Numbered from the stretch's first letter, positions 35,049 to 43,331 are shown. The stretch: 64,000 nt of DNA from Terrimonas_A sp040509495 (GCA_040509495.1 JBEVKW010000350.1:33378-97377), one strand, 5' to 3'. Program-made: numbers and translations. Notes: a model not told the origin generated them from the sequence alone.

Positions 35049-35173
35049 TGGAGACTATCGGCATTTTAGCCGAAGGTTTGAATACTCCAATAACTGCATT
35101 GCTAGGGATGACTGAACCAGAATTATATGACTGGATACCCATCCATAACCAAATCCACGAAAAACGAAAATAG
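35048..35173 (+). CDS. short second tail assembly chaperone (E'-like, 41 aa)
   Basis: 41 residues (METIGILAEGLNTP, then LLGMTEPELYDWIP) starting in a TAATG overlap with the gpE-like gene and ending seven bases before the tape measure ATG. The MTEPEL-x-x-W pattern recalls the short gpE' products of P2-like phages. The frame is -1 relative to gpE and stays open back to 35003, so a frameshift fusion is possible, but no canonical slippery heptamer is present; reinitiation is the simpler reading. Confidence 0.65.
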   Translation: METIGILAEGLNTPITALLGMTEPELYDWIPIHNQIHEKRK

Positions 35174-35179
35174 CGTCTA

Positions 35180-37747
35180 ATGGCTTCCTCAGACCCCACT
35201 ATCAGACTTGAAATTGGGGCAGAAATAGACGAATCCCTACAACGCGCTTTTTCCATTTTGGAGAAGCGCGTTGTTGCGTTGAATAAAGGGTTAGTCGGTC
35301 TGCAACGAAATCTGGTCAATCTTGAGCGTCATGTAAAAAATAACGCATCAAGTCTATCCGCCCTTGCAAAGGCTATAACGCTTGTTAATCGCGGTTTGGT
35401 GGTCACTGCCACTAATTCCACGTCAATCATCAACGTTAGAAATCGTGATGTATTGGCGATGCGCCGTCAGGCTGAAGAACAGCGGCGCATGAATCGTGAG
35501 ATTGAGACGGGCATCAACCTTAACCGCCGTTTCAATACTGGAAATCGTAACAACCGCAATAACGGTCCCGGTGGCGGACCGGGCGGAGGTGGCGGGGGCG
35601 GGGGCGGCGGGGGCGGAAATCGAAATTCCGGAAATCAGGGAGGCGTTAGAGGATTTCTCAATAGAAGGGCGGATGAATCCGGAGGCTTGCCTATCGGATC
35701 CGCCGCGTTTGCTGGTGCTCTGATTAAGAGTTATAGCGAGTCATCTAACTTGAACTATGGTTCGCAACTAATTGCAAATACCGGAGACCTTACAGACTCC
35801 GAACGTGACCAAGTCACCGCCAAACTTGTTGAACTCAGCGATATTAAGCTGACAAATCAGTCAGCGGAAGCACTGCAAAAAGCGTTGGAAGTCTATACTT
35901 CAGCCGGTCTGCCTGTCATGACAAAAGGGTTAGCCGCCCTTCAAATGACGGGCAAAGTTGCGACTGCTTATGGAGTCGAAATTGCTGATGTAGCCACCAC
36001 TAACGCGGCTGCTATGTCCAACATGAAGGTTAGCGCTGAACAGTTGAACGAGTTTGACAATATTATGTCAGCGGCGGGTAAGGTAGGTCAGTTTGAGATG
36101 AAGAATTTTGCTCAATTCTTTGGCTCTATGTCTGCCGGTATGGAATATTTGGGTGTTCAAGGCTTGGAAGGCTCCAAGTATATTGCGGCAGCTATGCAGG
36201 CCATTCGTGTTAGCGCTCCCGGTCCGGCGGAAGCTGCTACCAACTTTGAAAACCTGAAAGGCCACATCGTTTCTCAAGATACTTTTAAGAAATTTGATGA
36301 AGCGTTTGGTTTCGATATGGAATCCTTCATCAAACAAGTTAGAGCGCAACGGGGCAGTGCTGCAAAATATAAAGGAAATGTCATTGATGCTTTCGTTAAC
36401 AAAACAGCAGAACTGACTAAAGGCGACGCTATCGAAATCAGTAAGATTGCTCAAGATTCGCAATATCGGAATGCGCTTGTGGCAATGATTCAAAATAAAG
36501 CGATGTTCGATGCGGCTATGAAAGCCGGCAATGACTCGCAAAAAGCGCCTGTCGTCGATAAGGATTACGCTAGAACTATCGACACTCAGAAGGAACAGCT
36601 GAAGGCCATCAAGAACACTGCTATCAATCTTGCCGTTTCCGTGGGCGATGCCCTATTGCCAGCGGTTAAAGCGGTAGGTGTTGAATTGCGCAATATAACC
36701 GCTCCGCTTATCGAATGGATTAAAGAAAACCCTCGCCTTACCGCAAATATCATTGCCACCGTAGGCGCATTAGTGGCTCTCAATCTAGCAGTTGGACCGG
36801 TTACAAAATTCCTGAAAGACGGCCAAGTTTTGCTTGGTGGATTCGGTAAGGCTTGGCAATGGGCTTTCGGTCCTAGCACTGCTGGTGCGGCAAGTAGCGC
36901 GTTAGGTAAGTTCTTTGCAGCCGGTGGTGTATTTGCTAAAGTGATGGGTTCCGCCGCTGTAGTTAGCGCCGCTGGCGCTGCTGGATACTACCTTGGAACC
37001 GTTATTGGCGATGCAATCGCGGACCGTATGCGGGATAAAACCAATGCGGCTAATGATGCGGGGCAAGAACTCCTGAAGGGGGAGCAGTCCAATACGCTTG
37101 CTCAAAAGCTTTCGGCTACCCGGTCAGCAAATGAAGAAGATAGAAGGCAGGCTTATGATTTGCTATTCAACAATAGTCAAACTAAAGGCGAGATTCAAAA
37201 GCAGATAAAAGACCTTAAAGAAAAGGTCATTCCTCACTATCAAAAGTATCAGACTGATTTGCAGCCAGCGATTGATAAAATCAACGCGAAAATGAAAGAG
37301 GACGTTCCTTTCTTCGGAGGAAAGAAACAGCCGGATCAATACGAAAGAGCGGACCTTGCTGCCTACGATGATGCTAAAGGTGCTACTAACCAAAGTAAGG
37401 TGAATTTGCTCATTCTTGAGCAACGTTTGAAAATGTTGGAGTTAGGAGAACAAATCAAAGCCAGAGACCCCAAAACTATAGCAAAAGTTGCGGAAGCGGA
37501 AAAAGCGCTTAAAGACGACAAAGAAAAGCGCGATGCCGGAATTAAACCCGTTCTTACTCAGAAACAAAGAGTAGAGTATCAAGCCATCCGTGATATTAAC
37601 ATCACCGTTAACGGAGCGGAGACTAGCAATCCTGATGCATTGGCAAAAAAAATAGCGGAAGAAGTGAAGAAAGCTACTGACGAAAGCAAGGCTTCATCCG
37701 CAAGAGAAGCTAGAACGGTTCAAGATACGCAATTGCAAATCCAATAA
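35180..37747 (+). CDS. tape measure protein
   Basis: 855 residues, the length ruler of the tail. Predicted helical N terminus, an exceptional Gly-rich linker (about residues 128-152, with a run of more than ten Gly), then the TP901-type core (GSQLIANTGDLTDSERDQV, LEVYTSAGLPVMTKGLAALQ), hydrophobic segments near 530-560 and 590-625, and a charged C-terminal coiled coil. No consensus palindrome in 2.6 kb; a degenerate copy is at 35762. Confidence 0.9.
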   Translation: MASSDPTIRLEIGAEIDESLQRAFSILEKRVVALNKGLVGLQRNLVNLERHVKNNASSLSALAKAITLVNRGLVVTATNSTSIINVRNRDVLAMRRQAEEQRRMNREIETGINLNRRFNTGNRNNRNNGPGGGPGGGGGGGGGGGGNRNSGNQGGVRGFLNRRADESGGLPIGSAAFAGALIKSYSESSNLNYGSQLIANTGDLTDSERDQVTAKLVELSDIKLTNQSAEALQKALEVYTSAGLPVMTKGLAALQMTGKVATAYGVEIADVATTNAAAMSNMKVSAEQLNEFDNIMSAAGKVGQFEMKNFAQFFGSMSAGMEYLGVQGLEGSKYIAAAMQAIRVSAPGPAEAATNFENLKGHIVSQDTFKKFDEAFGFDMESFIKQVRAQRGSAAKYKGNVIDAFVNKTAELTKGDAIEISKIAQDSQYRNALVAMIQNKAMFDAAMKAGNDSQKAPVVDKDYARTIDTQKEQLKAIKNTAINLAVSVGDALLPAVKAVGVELRNITAPLIEWIKENPRLTANIIATVGALVALNLAVGPVTKFLKDGQVLLGGFGKAWQWAFGPSTAGAASSALGKFFAAGGVFAKVMGSAAVVSAAGAAGYYLGTVIGDAIADRMRDKTNAANDAGQELLKGEQSNTLAQKLSATRSANEEDRRQAYDLLFNNSQTKGEIQKQIKDLKEKVIPHYQKYQTDLQPAIDKINAKMKEDVPFFGGKKQPDQYERADLAAYDDAKGATNQSKVNLLILEQRLKMLELGEQIKARDPKTIAKVAEAEKALKDDKEKRDAGIKPVLTQKQRVEYQAIRDINITVNGAETSNPDALAKKIAEEVKKATDESKASSAREARTVQDTQLQIQ

Positions 37748-37750
37748 CCC

Positions 37751-38260
37751 ATGAATGAAGCTCTTTTCACATTGGGAGACATTCCGTTCACTCCAAAGCT
37801 TAGACCTATTTCCGGTCTGTCTTCTGACATCGATTTTGTGTGGGCGGTTATGTCTCGAATCAACATGGAAGATTCGTTACAACCGACCGGGGTTGGCAGC
37901 AAACACCTGTCTTTCAATGGAGTGACGTTTCCAACGTTAGGTATGGAGAAAAACGACCCTGCCGGGACAAAGCAAATTCAGGAACTCGAAGAGTTAGCGA
38001 CGGAACAACTTCCGCAACCTCTTATCGATGGAATGGGGAATTTTCATGGTTTTTGGGCTATCACAAAAATATCGGAAGACAAAGAAAACTTCCTACGCAT
38101 AGGAGCACATTTGTATAGCACTTACATCATAAACCTGACAAGGGTTCCTATGGATTCAACAGGAACTGATGGCGACTACAGGAACGGTGCATTCAACCTA
38201 TCCAAATACCGGGACCAGATAAAGCCGTTCCTTACCAAACTATCCACGCTGTTTAACTAA
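37751..38260 (+). CDS. tail protein gpU-like
   Basis: 169 residues. LSFNGVTFPTLGMEKNDPAG, ELATEQLPQPLIDGMGNFHG and FWAITKISEDKENFL match P2 gpU, a baseplate/tail terminator partner encoded directly after the tape measure. The stop overlaps the ATG of the gpD-like gene by one base. Confidence 0.8.
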   Translation: MNEALFTLGDIPFTPKLRPISGLSSDIDFVWAVMSRINMEDSLQPTGVGSKHLSFNGVTFPTLGMEKNDPAGTKQIQELEELATEQLPQPLIDGMGNFHGFWAITKISEDKENFLRIGAHLYSTYIINLTRVPMDSTGTDGDYRNGAFNLSKYRDQIKPFLTKLSTLFN

Positions 38261-39450
38261 TGCAGCCGATTTACGCTCTTTTCATCAACGGAATTGACGT
38301 TACAACCCGTTTACAAGGACGGGTTATGTCTATTACGTTGGATGACTCCGCCGGCTTCTCCAATGACAAGCTAACTATTGTTGTTGAAAATGATCCGCCT
38401 ATAGTCGTCCCTAAGCGAGGTGCAAAATTGAGCTTTTTTCTAGGCTATCAGTCTAAAGAAAACATGCCTGTTCCACGGGACAGAATGTTAAAATACATGG
38501 GTGATTTTGAGCTAGACGAAACGGATGTGGGTAAGTCCAAAGACGGCGGTAAATATATGCGTTTGAATCTTCACGGTCTGGCAACCGGAAGCCTTTGGAA
38601 AGAAACTTATAACAAGGAATATGAGGGTGTTTCCATCGGTGAAATCGTGGAATATGTTGCCAGACAAAACAAGTTGGAAGCAATTATAGACCCTAAGTTT
38701 TACAAAGTCACTGTCGAGTATATCGCGCAAACAAAAGAATCATATCAAAGCTTCCTAACTCGACTGGCCATGCGTTACGGCGCTGGCTTCAAAATCAGCA
38801 GTGATAAGTTGCTGTTTACCCGTATTGGCAGCATTGAAACGTTAGCTGCTGAAATTGCGGAGCACGAAACCGAAAGTTGGTCATGGCTTAACCAGTCCAC
38901 CAGCAACTATGGAACGGTGGTCACTAACGCATATAATCCTGATTTGAAGCGTTATGAATATGCCGCCACGATTGTTAAAACTAACTCAGCGGAGGAATCG
39001 GAGCGTGAAGAAAATGCTAGACTGGAGCTTCCCTCGTTGTATGCTACTAAAGAAGAAGCACAAGCGGCAGCGGACGGAAAGGCATCCGCCCTTGAAGCGC
39101 AAGGACATACGTTAAGTATAACGTTATCACAAGGCAGGCCGGCGTTGCGGGCGGAAATGATGATAAAAACTAGGAATTTCCATCCTACTGTTCAAGGTGT
39201 TAAGTTCCCTCAATACTGGCACCTTGCAAAGGTAGTGCATAGCTTCTCGAAAGATGGATATAAGACAACTATTGAATGCGATAAACCCTTTGATGCGGAG
39301 AGAGCGGAAGCGAATTCTAACTTAACGTCAGAACAACAACAGGCGCTTATCGATGCACGGGCGCAAACAGTCAAAGACCTTAAAAAAGAAGCGGACAAAG
39401 AGCGTAAAGAAAGGAACGACGAAAAGAAACGACTACTTAAACAGCAGTAA
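38260..39450 (+). CDS. tail hub protein gpD-like
   Basis: 396 residues. Baseplate hub connecting tube and spike. LFINGIDVTTRLQGRVMSIT, LTIVVENDPPIVVPKRGAKL and IGEIVEYVARQNKLEA, then AQTKESYQSFLTRLAMRYG, match the gpD (late control D) family. The C-terminal 50 residues are a Lys/Arg/Glu-rich helix not usual in the family. Confidence 0.8.
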   Translation: MQPIYALFINGIDVTTRLQGRVMSITLDDSAGFSNDKLTIVVENDPPIVVPKRGAKLSFFLGYQSKENMPVPRDRMLKYMGDFELDETDVGKSKDGGKYMRLNLHGLATGSLWKETYNKEYEGVSIGEIVEYVARQNKLEAIIDPKFYKVTVEYIAQTKESYQSFLTRLAMRYGAGFKISSDKLLFTRIGSIETLAAEIAEHETESWSWLNQSTSNYGTVVTNAYNPDLKRYEYAATIVKTNSAEESEREENARLELPSLYATKEEAQAAADGKASALEAQGHTLSITLSQGRPALRAEMMIKTRNFHPTVQGVKFPQYWHLAKVVHSFSKDGYKTTIECDKPFDAERAEANSNLTSEQQQALIDARAQTVKDLKKEADKERKERNDEKKRLLKQQ

Positions 39451-39459
39451 CCCCTAAAC

Positions 39460-39891
39460 ATGATAAACAACCCTGACGAAATAAAAAACCATGCATTGAT
39501 TGCCGGAGGTATCGGGGCATTCGTCAGGCTCGCAATTGTTAAGCCTAAAAGCGTATGGGTAGGGTTAGCAAACGCGTCTGTCGGAGCGGTATTTGCATGG
39601 TTTTTTTCGCCTATCATTGTTCACTACACTTTAGGCAGTGGCTCACCGGGGGAAGACGCCAGTATAACTAAATTCAGAGAAAGCGCTGGCGGAGCCATTG
39701 CGTTTATTATCGGTTTTAGTGCTATATGGTGTTTAACATGGCTAGCCACTTTATTTAACGAAACCAAGGGAAACCCCATAGCGGCATGGTCCATTATCAA
39801 GCAACAGATAAATAATGCGACCCGTCCGCAACAACCCTTGGAAACTCCAACCATAAACCCTACACCAAAACAGGATGAACCTAATTCATGA
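39460..39891 (+). CDS. membrane protein, holin candidate
   Basis: 143 residues with three hydrophobic segments (about 13-27, 32-56 and 74-97) and a polar Pro/Asn-rich tail. Position right after the tail genes and before a terminator fits a lysis protein, but there is no endolysin next to it. The tail overlaps the start of the next gene by 17 bases. Confidence 0.55.
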   Translation: MINNPDEIKNHALIAGGIGAFVRLAIVKPKSVWVGLANASVGAVFAWFFSPIIVHYTLGSGSPGEDASITKFRESAGGAIAFIIGFSAIWCLTWLATLFNETKGNPIAAWSIIKQQINNATRPQQPLETPTINPTPKQDEPNS

Positions 39892-40243
39892 TGGAGCCGA
39901 ACGCTATTTGGATATGCTATCTTGCTTCGTCCTTATAGTCTTTGCAGTCCGCGTTATAGTCATTTGGGCTGACGATTTATCCCTGCTATGGCGTTTGTGC
40001 ATTATGGGTGGCGCTATATGTGCATATATTCATATACTCAATTTGTGGAATGGGTATGTTAAGGCCAATTCCTCTTTAGTGGGGATGCACCTATCGCTTG
40101 CCGGAATGGCGTGCATGTTTCTATGGCGCTGGCGGAGACTTCATTCCAATCCTATCATTGTTACCGCTAACAGCAGAATTCCGCTGACGGAACACAAATC
40201 AACGTTTAACATCGACAAACGGCGCATAAAGGCGGAGGGGTAA
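39875..40243 (+). CDS. membrane protein, holin/spanin-like candidate
   Basis: 122 residues with about three hydrophobic segments (YLDMLSCFVLIVFAVRVIVI, LWRLCIMGGAICAYIHIL, HLSLAGMACMFLW) and a basic C-terminal tail. It starts inside the preceding membrane protein gene. Two overlapping small membrane protein genes are common in lysis cassettes; function not shown. It is the last rightward gene of the structural operon. Confidence 0.55.
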   Translation: MNLIHDGAERYLDMLSCFVLIVFAVRVIVIWADDLSLLWRLCIMGGAICAYIHILNLWNGYVKANSSLVGMHLSLAGMACMFLWRWRRLHSNPIIVTANSRIPLTEHKSTFNIDKRRIKAEG

Positions 40244-40246
40244 CTT

Positions 40247-40261
40247 TCGCAACTGTTGCAA
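40247..40261. repeat. dispersed palindrome copy, next to terminator
   Basis: TCGCAACTGTTGCAA, between the last structural gene and the bidirectional terminator. Confidence 0.95.
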
Positions 40262-40306
40262 ACAGAAAACCCCGTCCGGCGCAAAGGCTAGACGGGGTTT
40301 TCTGTT
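40261..40306. terminator. bidirectional intrinsic terminator
   Basis: ACAGAAAACCCCGTC (40262-40276) pairs with GACGGGGTTTTCTGT (40291-40305); 16 pairs counting the outer A-T. A- and T-rich arms give a U-tract on both strands, ending the rightward structural operon and the leftward small-gene operon. Confidence 0.9.
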
Positions 40307-40319
40307 TTGAATGGAACGG

Positions 40320-40688
40320 TCAGAAATTGAAAACGAGTCCGGAGGCTACAAGTCGCCCTTTTAAATCGCAATGCAGACCGAAAAGGGAAGCGACATCGTT
40401 TCTGTTTGCTATGGTTGGATGTCTCCGGACGGACTCATTTACAACATAAACCGTTCTTCCGTTTTTAGGAGGAAGGTTCACTACTTCTCCGGAGTCTTCA
40501 ACCAAATGTAAAACCCGCTGCCCTTCTTCCGGATGCGATTTCTCCGCGCAAATCGGTGTTACAAAAACGCTTTGCCCGTCGTCAGTTCCGTAAATCACAG
40601 TTTCTTTTGCGTTAAACTCACTAGGGAGCATAATCACGGACCGTTCCCCGGTGAGTAAAATATAATCGATTTGAGCTTTAGTTTTCAT
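40320..40688 (-). CDS. hypothetical protein, leftward (122 aa)
   Basis: Not recognised. Mixed alpha/beta protein (IDYILLTGERSVIMLPSEFN, HPEEGQRVLHLVEDSGEVVN). Last gene of a three-gene leftward cluster; the ATG is six bases downstream of the previous gene's stop and its end converges on the bidirectional terminator. Confidence 0.6.
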   Translation of the reverse strand: MKTKAQIDYILLTGERSVIMLPSEFNAKETVIYGTDDGQSVFVTPICAEKSHPEEGQRVLHLVEDSGEVVNLPPKNGRTVYVVNESVRRHPTIANRNDVASLFGLHCDLKGRLVASGLVFNF

Positions 40689-40694
40689 GGTTGT

Positions 40695-40874
40695 TTAGAT
40701 GGCAGTGGCGAAAGCGATAACCTCCGCATGGTTCATGTTTTTGGACTTCCCTTTCACATCGACCATGTAAAACAGTTTCCCGTTTTTGGTAAACTGGTTA
40801 TACACGAAAATCCGCTTTTTGGCCATTTTAGCGACCAAATCAGCGGGAAAGTCGATGTCGTAAGTTCCATCCAT
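40695..40874 (-). CDS. small hypothetical protein, leftward (59 aa)
   Basis: 59 residues (MDGTYDIDFPADLVAKMAKK, FYMVDVKGKSKNMNHAEVI). Not recognised. Supported by its tight spacing to the next leftward gene and a promoter-like sequence just upstream (TTGCGT / TATTCT) whose -10 is six bases before the ATG. Confidence 0.65.
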   Translation of the reverse strand: MDGTYDIDFPADLVAKMAKKRIFVYNQFTKNGKLFYMVDVKGKSKNMNHAEVIAFATAI

Positions 40875-40880
40875 GTTTCG

Positions 40881-40908
40881 AGAATATCCGGATTTCAGCC
40901 GAACGCAA
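40881..40908 (-). promoter_or_regulatory. leftward promoter-like sequence
   Basis: Read on the - strand: TTGCGT (40908-40903), 16-base spacer, TATTCT (40886-40881), ATG at 40874. A palindrome copy ends seven bases upstream of the -35, the same layout as at 24043-24093. Leaderless or near-leaderless message expected. Confidence 0.5.
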
Positions 40909-40915
40909 GAAAAAT

Positions 40916-40930
40916 TTGCAACAGTTGCAA
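40916..40930. repeat. dispersed palindrome copy, promoter-proximal
   Basis: TTGCAACAGTTGCAA, between a leftward terminator and a leftward promoter-like sequence. Confidence 0.95.
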
Positions 40931-40965
40931 GAAAAAAGCCGGTCCAGATTTCTCCGGACCGGCTT
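40931..40965 (-). terminator. leftward intrinsic terminator
   Basis: On the - strand AAGCCGGTCC (40965-40956) pairs with GGACCGGCTT (40945-40936) and is followed by TTTTC. Terminates the 40978-41274 gene. Confidence 0.85.
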
Positions 40966-40977
40966 CTACGGTGAAAT

Positions 40978-41274
40978 TTATTGTGGGTCGTTATCCCGGT
41001 TACGGGTTACAATCCATTGGATTCTGGTGCTCCGGTCCCGTTTGCCGTGAGTCATGATATAATGCCCGGTAAGCTCAAGGGTAGCACTTTGAATGACTTC
41101 CGGAATTTTAGAGAGCGTCCAGTCAATCAAAGTGCCTTGCACTTCGGAAGCCGCCCACGATTTTTTAAATTTAACGCCGAAATAATCGGTGGTGCAAACC
41201 ATAGAACCTCCCTTGAGAAGGAATTCCACGGTGTGAGAAAGAAGAGGGAGGGAAACGCCAGATTTGAATTTCAT
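40978..41274 (-). CDS. hypothetical protein, leftward (98 aa)
   Basis: 98 residues from the ATG at 41274 (MKFKSGVSLPLLSHTVEFLL). The frame is open to 41652 upstream, but that part overlaps a divergent promoter region and the rightward gene at 41522 and is not credible as protein. Not recognised; basic C terminus (THGKRDRSTRIQWIVTRNRD). Followed by its own terminator. Confidence 0.6.
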   Translation of the reverse strand: MKFKSGVSLPLLSHTVEFLLKGGSMVCTTDYFGVKFKKSWAASEVQGTLIDWTLSKIPEVIQSATLELTGHYIMTHGKRDRSTRIQWIVTRNRDNDPQ

Positions 41275-41298
41275 AAGGGAAAGGAGGGTGGAGATTAA

Positions 41299-41315
41299 CG
41301 TTGCGTCCGGCAACG
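41299..41315 (-). promoter_or_regulatory. 5' leader hairpin of leftward gene
   Basis: On the - strand CGTTGC-CGGAC-GCAACG, 25 bases before the ATG at 41274. It lies about five bases after a weak promoter-like TTGAAT / TAAGAG (17-base spacer). This mirrors the promoter plus 5' hairpin layout of the rightward genes at 41522 and 61956. Confidence 0.4.
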
Positions 41316-41404
41316 CGATACTCTTAACCGGAGAAATTCCGGGATTCAAGCGGATTTTTGCAAAAAGTCGAAAAATTTCCGATTTTCGGGGAAAATCAGC
41401 GGAT

Positions 41405-41419
41405 TTGCAACAGTTGCGA
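41405..41419. repeat. dispersed palindrome copy, divergent control region
   Basis: TTGCAACAGTTGCGA, between divergently transcribed genes (41274 leftward, 41522 rightward). Confidence 0.95.
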
Positions 41420-41448
41420 AAATTTTTCCAGAAATCTGCAATTTTCCG

Positions 41449-41521
41449 TTTGCACTCCGGAAAATCCCGTCTAATCTGGACACGTCGCAACAAGCGACAT
41501 TGAAACCGACCAAAACTTGCC
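41449..41521 (+). promoter_or_regulatory. promoter and hairpin leader of 41522 gene (cassette copy 1)
   Basis: TTTGCA (41449-41454), 17-base spacer, TAATCT (41472-41477), then ACACGTCGCAACAAGCGACA with a 5-pair hairpin GTCGC/GCGAC, then ATTGAAACCGACCAAA before the ATG. The same order occurs at 61878-61955 with matching sequence in the -10, hairpin flanks and ACATTGA..ACCGACCAAA segment. Confidence 0.7.
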
Positions 41522-41764
41522 ATGAGCGCTAAAACACCTTCCCACAAATCCAATAAGGCTTTCATTGTCTGGACCTTCAAAGGCACGCAATTTATCGCAG
41601 TGCCTACTCTCGAAAACGGAGGCTCCTTCCATATTGCTGATGAAAACGGCAAAAATTACGGTGGATGGATGACGGTTGAAGACTTCCGCGAACGCCAGAA
41701 AAAATCCCCTGCCAGTTGTGAGGCTATCGGAAACGTGATTATTCGAGTTGCGCCCCGCTACTAA
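41522..41764 (+). CDS. hypothetical protein (80 aa)
   Basis: Not recognised. Beta-rich small protein (AFIVWTFKGTQFIAVPTLEN, GGSFHIADENGKNYGGWMTV). It has its own promoter with a hairpin leader and a terminator-like hairpin eight bases after the stop, so it is probably an independent early or regulated unit. Confidence 0.6.
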   Translation: MSAKTPSHKSNKAFIVWTFKGTQFIAVPTLENGGSFHIADENGKNYGGWMTVEDFRERQKKSPASCEAIGNVIIRVAPRY

Positions 41765-41772
41765 GCCATTAC

Positions 41773-41801
41773 TTCAAGGGTTCAATCCCCTTGAATCCAT
41801 T
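41773..41801 (+). terminator. terminator-like hairpin with TTCAATC loop
   Basis: TTCAAGGG (41773-41780), loop TTCAATC, CCCTTGAA (41788-41795), then TCCATTTT. The loop and flanks look like a tRNA T-arm, but no other tRNA part is present. Confidence 0.65.
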
Positions 41802-41819
41802 TTAACCAATTATCCGATT

Positions 41820-42245
41820 ATGAAAAAAACTTACACCATCACCGGCTTTAACCTTATCGAATCCCGTAACTGGCGGACCGCTGACGGGAAATTGATTCAT
41901 GCCGCGCACAAAGCTTTTGCTACCGCAAAAGAGGGTAATCCCGCCGTCGCTTGGGAGAATCTGCAAATCACGTTTGAGGCTAGCCCGCGTTTCCGCAAGC
42001 GCAAAAACCGTCGGAAGCGGCTCAACAAAGGCATTAAGGTTTCAGACCCCAACGTGCAAGGCTCCTACGAACGGAGGTTTCCCGTTGGATTGATGAAACT
42101 GGCTTATCAAGTGCGGACCGCTGCTGGCAATTATGTTGCCAATCGGACTAAGGAACATTTCGCTATTTTTTATCAGCTGCAAGAACAGTTCGCCTCTCGT
42201 TCGCTGGTTATGGTTAGCGTTGCTGACATTGCTGCCCGCCGCTAA
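41820..42245 (+). CDS. hypothetical basic protein (141 aa)
   Basis: Start at ATG 41820; the longer frame from 41748 would read through the hairpin. Not recognised. A strongly basic patch (RKRKNRRKRLNKG, about 61-73) suggests nucleic acid binding. Followed by a second terminator hairpin with the same loop as the previous one. Confidence 0.6.
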   Translation: MKKTYTITGFNLIESRNWRTADGKLIHAAHKAFATAKEGNPAVAWENLQITFEASPRFRKRKNRRKRLNKGIKVSDPNVQGSYERRFPVGLMKLAYQVRTAAGNYVANRTKEHFAIFYQLQEQFASRSLVMVSVADIAARR

Positions 42246-42253
42246 ATTCTAAA

Positions 42254-42287
42254 TCTCCGAAGGTTCAATCCCTTTGGAGACATTTTT
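42254..42287 (+). terminator. intrinsic terminator with TTCAATC loop
   Basis: TCTCCGAAGG (42254-42263), loop TTCAATC, CCTTTGGAGA (42271-42280), ten pairs with one G-U, then CATTTTTT. Same loop as the hairpin at 41773. Confidence 0.8.
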
Positions 42288-42301
42288 TAAAAATATTCAA
42301 T

Positions 42302-42574
42302 ATGGATGCTAATTCATCGGAAGCCTTTAAGTTTTCTAAATCCATTTTCAGAAAACGCGGTTGGAAGTTCAAAGTCTTTTTTAAGTCTAGCGCTACTGTA
42401 TATTACCTTGTAAAAACTGGTAAAGGCGCGTCTGTTGTGCAATTCCAAGCCGGAAATAATCGTCTGATTTTCAACGACTCATGGAAGGGGTTTAAATGGA
42501 TGTTCTCCAATAACGCAACCGCACAACTTAAACGCGGTATGATTGCGGCTGAAAAATGGCTGAAAACTGCATAA
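42302..42574 (+). CDS. hypothetical protein (90 aa)
   Basis: Not recognised. Basic and aromatic-rich (FRKRGWKFKVFFKSSATVYY, NDSWKGFKWMFSNNATAQ). Four bases separate it from the next gene. No signal peptide. Confidence 0.55.
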   Translation: MDANSSEAFKFSKSIFRKRGWKFKVFFKSSATVYYLVKTGKGASVVQFQAGNNRLIFNDSWKGFKWMFSNNATAQLKRGMIAAEKWLKTA

Positions 42575-42578
42575 TACA

Positions 42579-42914
42579 ATGAAATTACCCATTCGCTCCC
42601 GTTTAGTCCGCAGGCCAAAAAAATCAGTGAACCCTGTTGGGGACATTGTATTAGGCATGATAAACGCTTTTCATCAATCCGCTGTAGAGCTACGCGCTAG
42701 AATATCTAATGTTAATCCCGCCGGCTTTGAGGAATTTAAAGACGAACTGGCAGCCGTTCTAACGTTTGATTTCATTGAAAAGGACGGTTTAAATTCTAAG
42801 TATAAAGGCTATTTGGTGGGACCTAATAGAGACTACGTTTTAGGCTTTGGCGCTGAACTTGATATTTCCTTAGCGTATAAAACCTTTATGTCTGGCGATA
42901 TTGTAAAAATCTAA
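42579..42914 (+). CDS. hypothetical protein (111 aa)
   Basis: Not recognised. Opens with MKLPIRSRLVRRPKK, the basic MK(L/R)P start also found in the polymerase, portal, SSB and other proteins of this genome. The remainder is alpha/beta with an acidic patch (FEEFKDELAAVLTFDFIEKD). Confidence 0.55.
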   Translation: MKLPIRSRLVRRPKKSVNPVGDIVLGMINAFHQSAVELRARISNVNPAGFEEFKDELAAVLTFDFIEKDGLNSKYKGYLVGPNRDYVLGFGAELDISLAYKTFMSGDIVKI

Positions 42915-42925
42915 CTGATTATTAT

Positions 42926-43330
42926 ATGGCTCTTAAATTTTACGAATTGTCGGAATATGATGATGTGAACGTTATCCGCGTTATCGGCACCTGCAATAAC
43001 GGACAAGCTGCCGTTGTCAAAAAAGGCGCGGTCTCCGAATTGATAGGCTTCCGGCAACCGGGGGAGGACATTTTCACAGCAGGCATCCGGATTGCCCGTG
43101 AGAATGGATGGAACGTGAAGTTTAATCGCGTTCAAAAGGAAGTGATGGATAACGGGTTGCTCAATAAAGCCGGGGCAAGGCGGATGCTCCGAATGATGAC
43201 CCTGACCACTACAAGTTTCCGGATTCTCCACAGTCTTCCGCCGGATTTTCCTAACGTTCCCGTCATCGTGGATGTTGTCTTTATCCGGTCTCTGTCTGGC
43301 TTGGAGCGTCCGCCGGAGGAAAGGGAGTAG
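42926..43330 (+). CDS. hypothetical protein (134 aa)
   Basis: Not recognised. Alpha/beta (ALKFYELSEYDDVNVIRVIG, IFTAGIRIARENGWNVKF). Ends in a charged tail. It precedes the AAA+ gene with a palindrome copy in the gap, so it may or may not belong to that unit. Confidence 0.55.
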   Translation: MALKFYELSEYDDVNVIRVIGTCNNGQAAVVKKGAVSELIGFRQPGEDIFTAGIRIARENGWNVKFNRVQKEVMDNGLLNKAGARRMLRMMTLTTTSFRILHSLPPDFPNVPVIVDVVFIRSLSGLERPPEERE

Positions 43331-43331
43331 T

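Noticed and set aside
35762..35778. TCGCAACTAATTGCAAA in the tape measure gene
   Set aside because: Has an extra central base and A for G; resembles the palindrome but not counted as a copy.
41275..41652. N-terminal extension of the leftward 98-aa gene
   Set aside because: Overlaps the rightward gene at 41522 and the divergent control region; Cys/Arg-rich translation is not convincing.
41760..41800. tRNA 3' half suggested by GGTTCAATCC
   Set aside because: No D-arm, anticodon arm or acceptor 5' strand upstream; the sequence before it is the end of a coding region, and the structure ends in a T-tract like a terminator.
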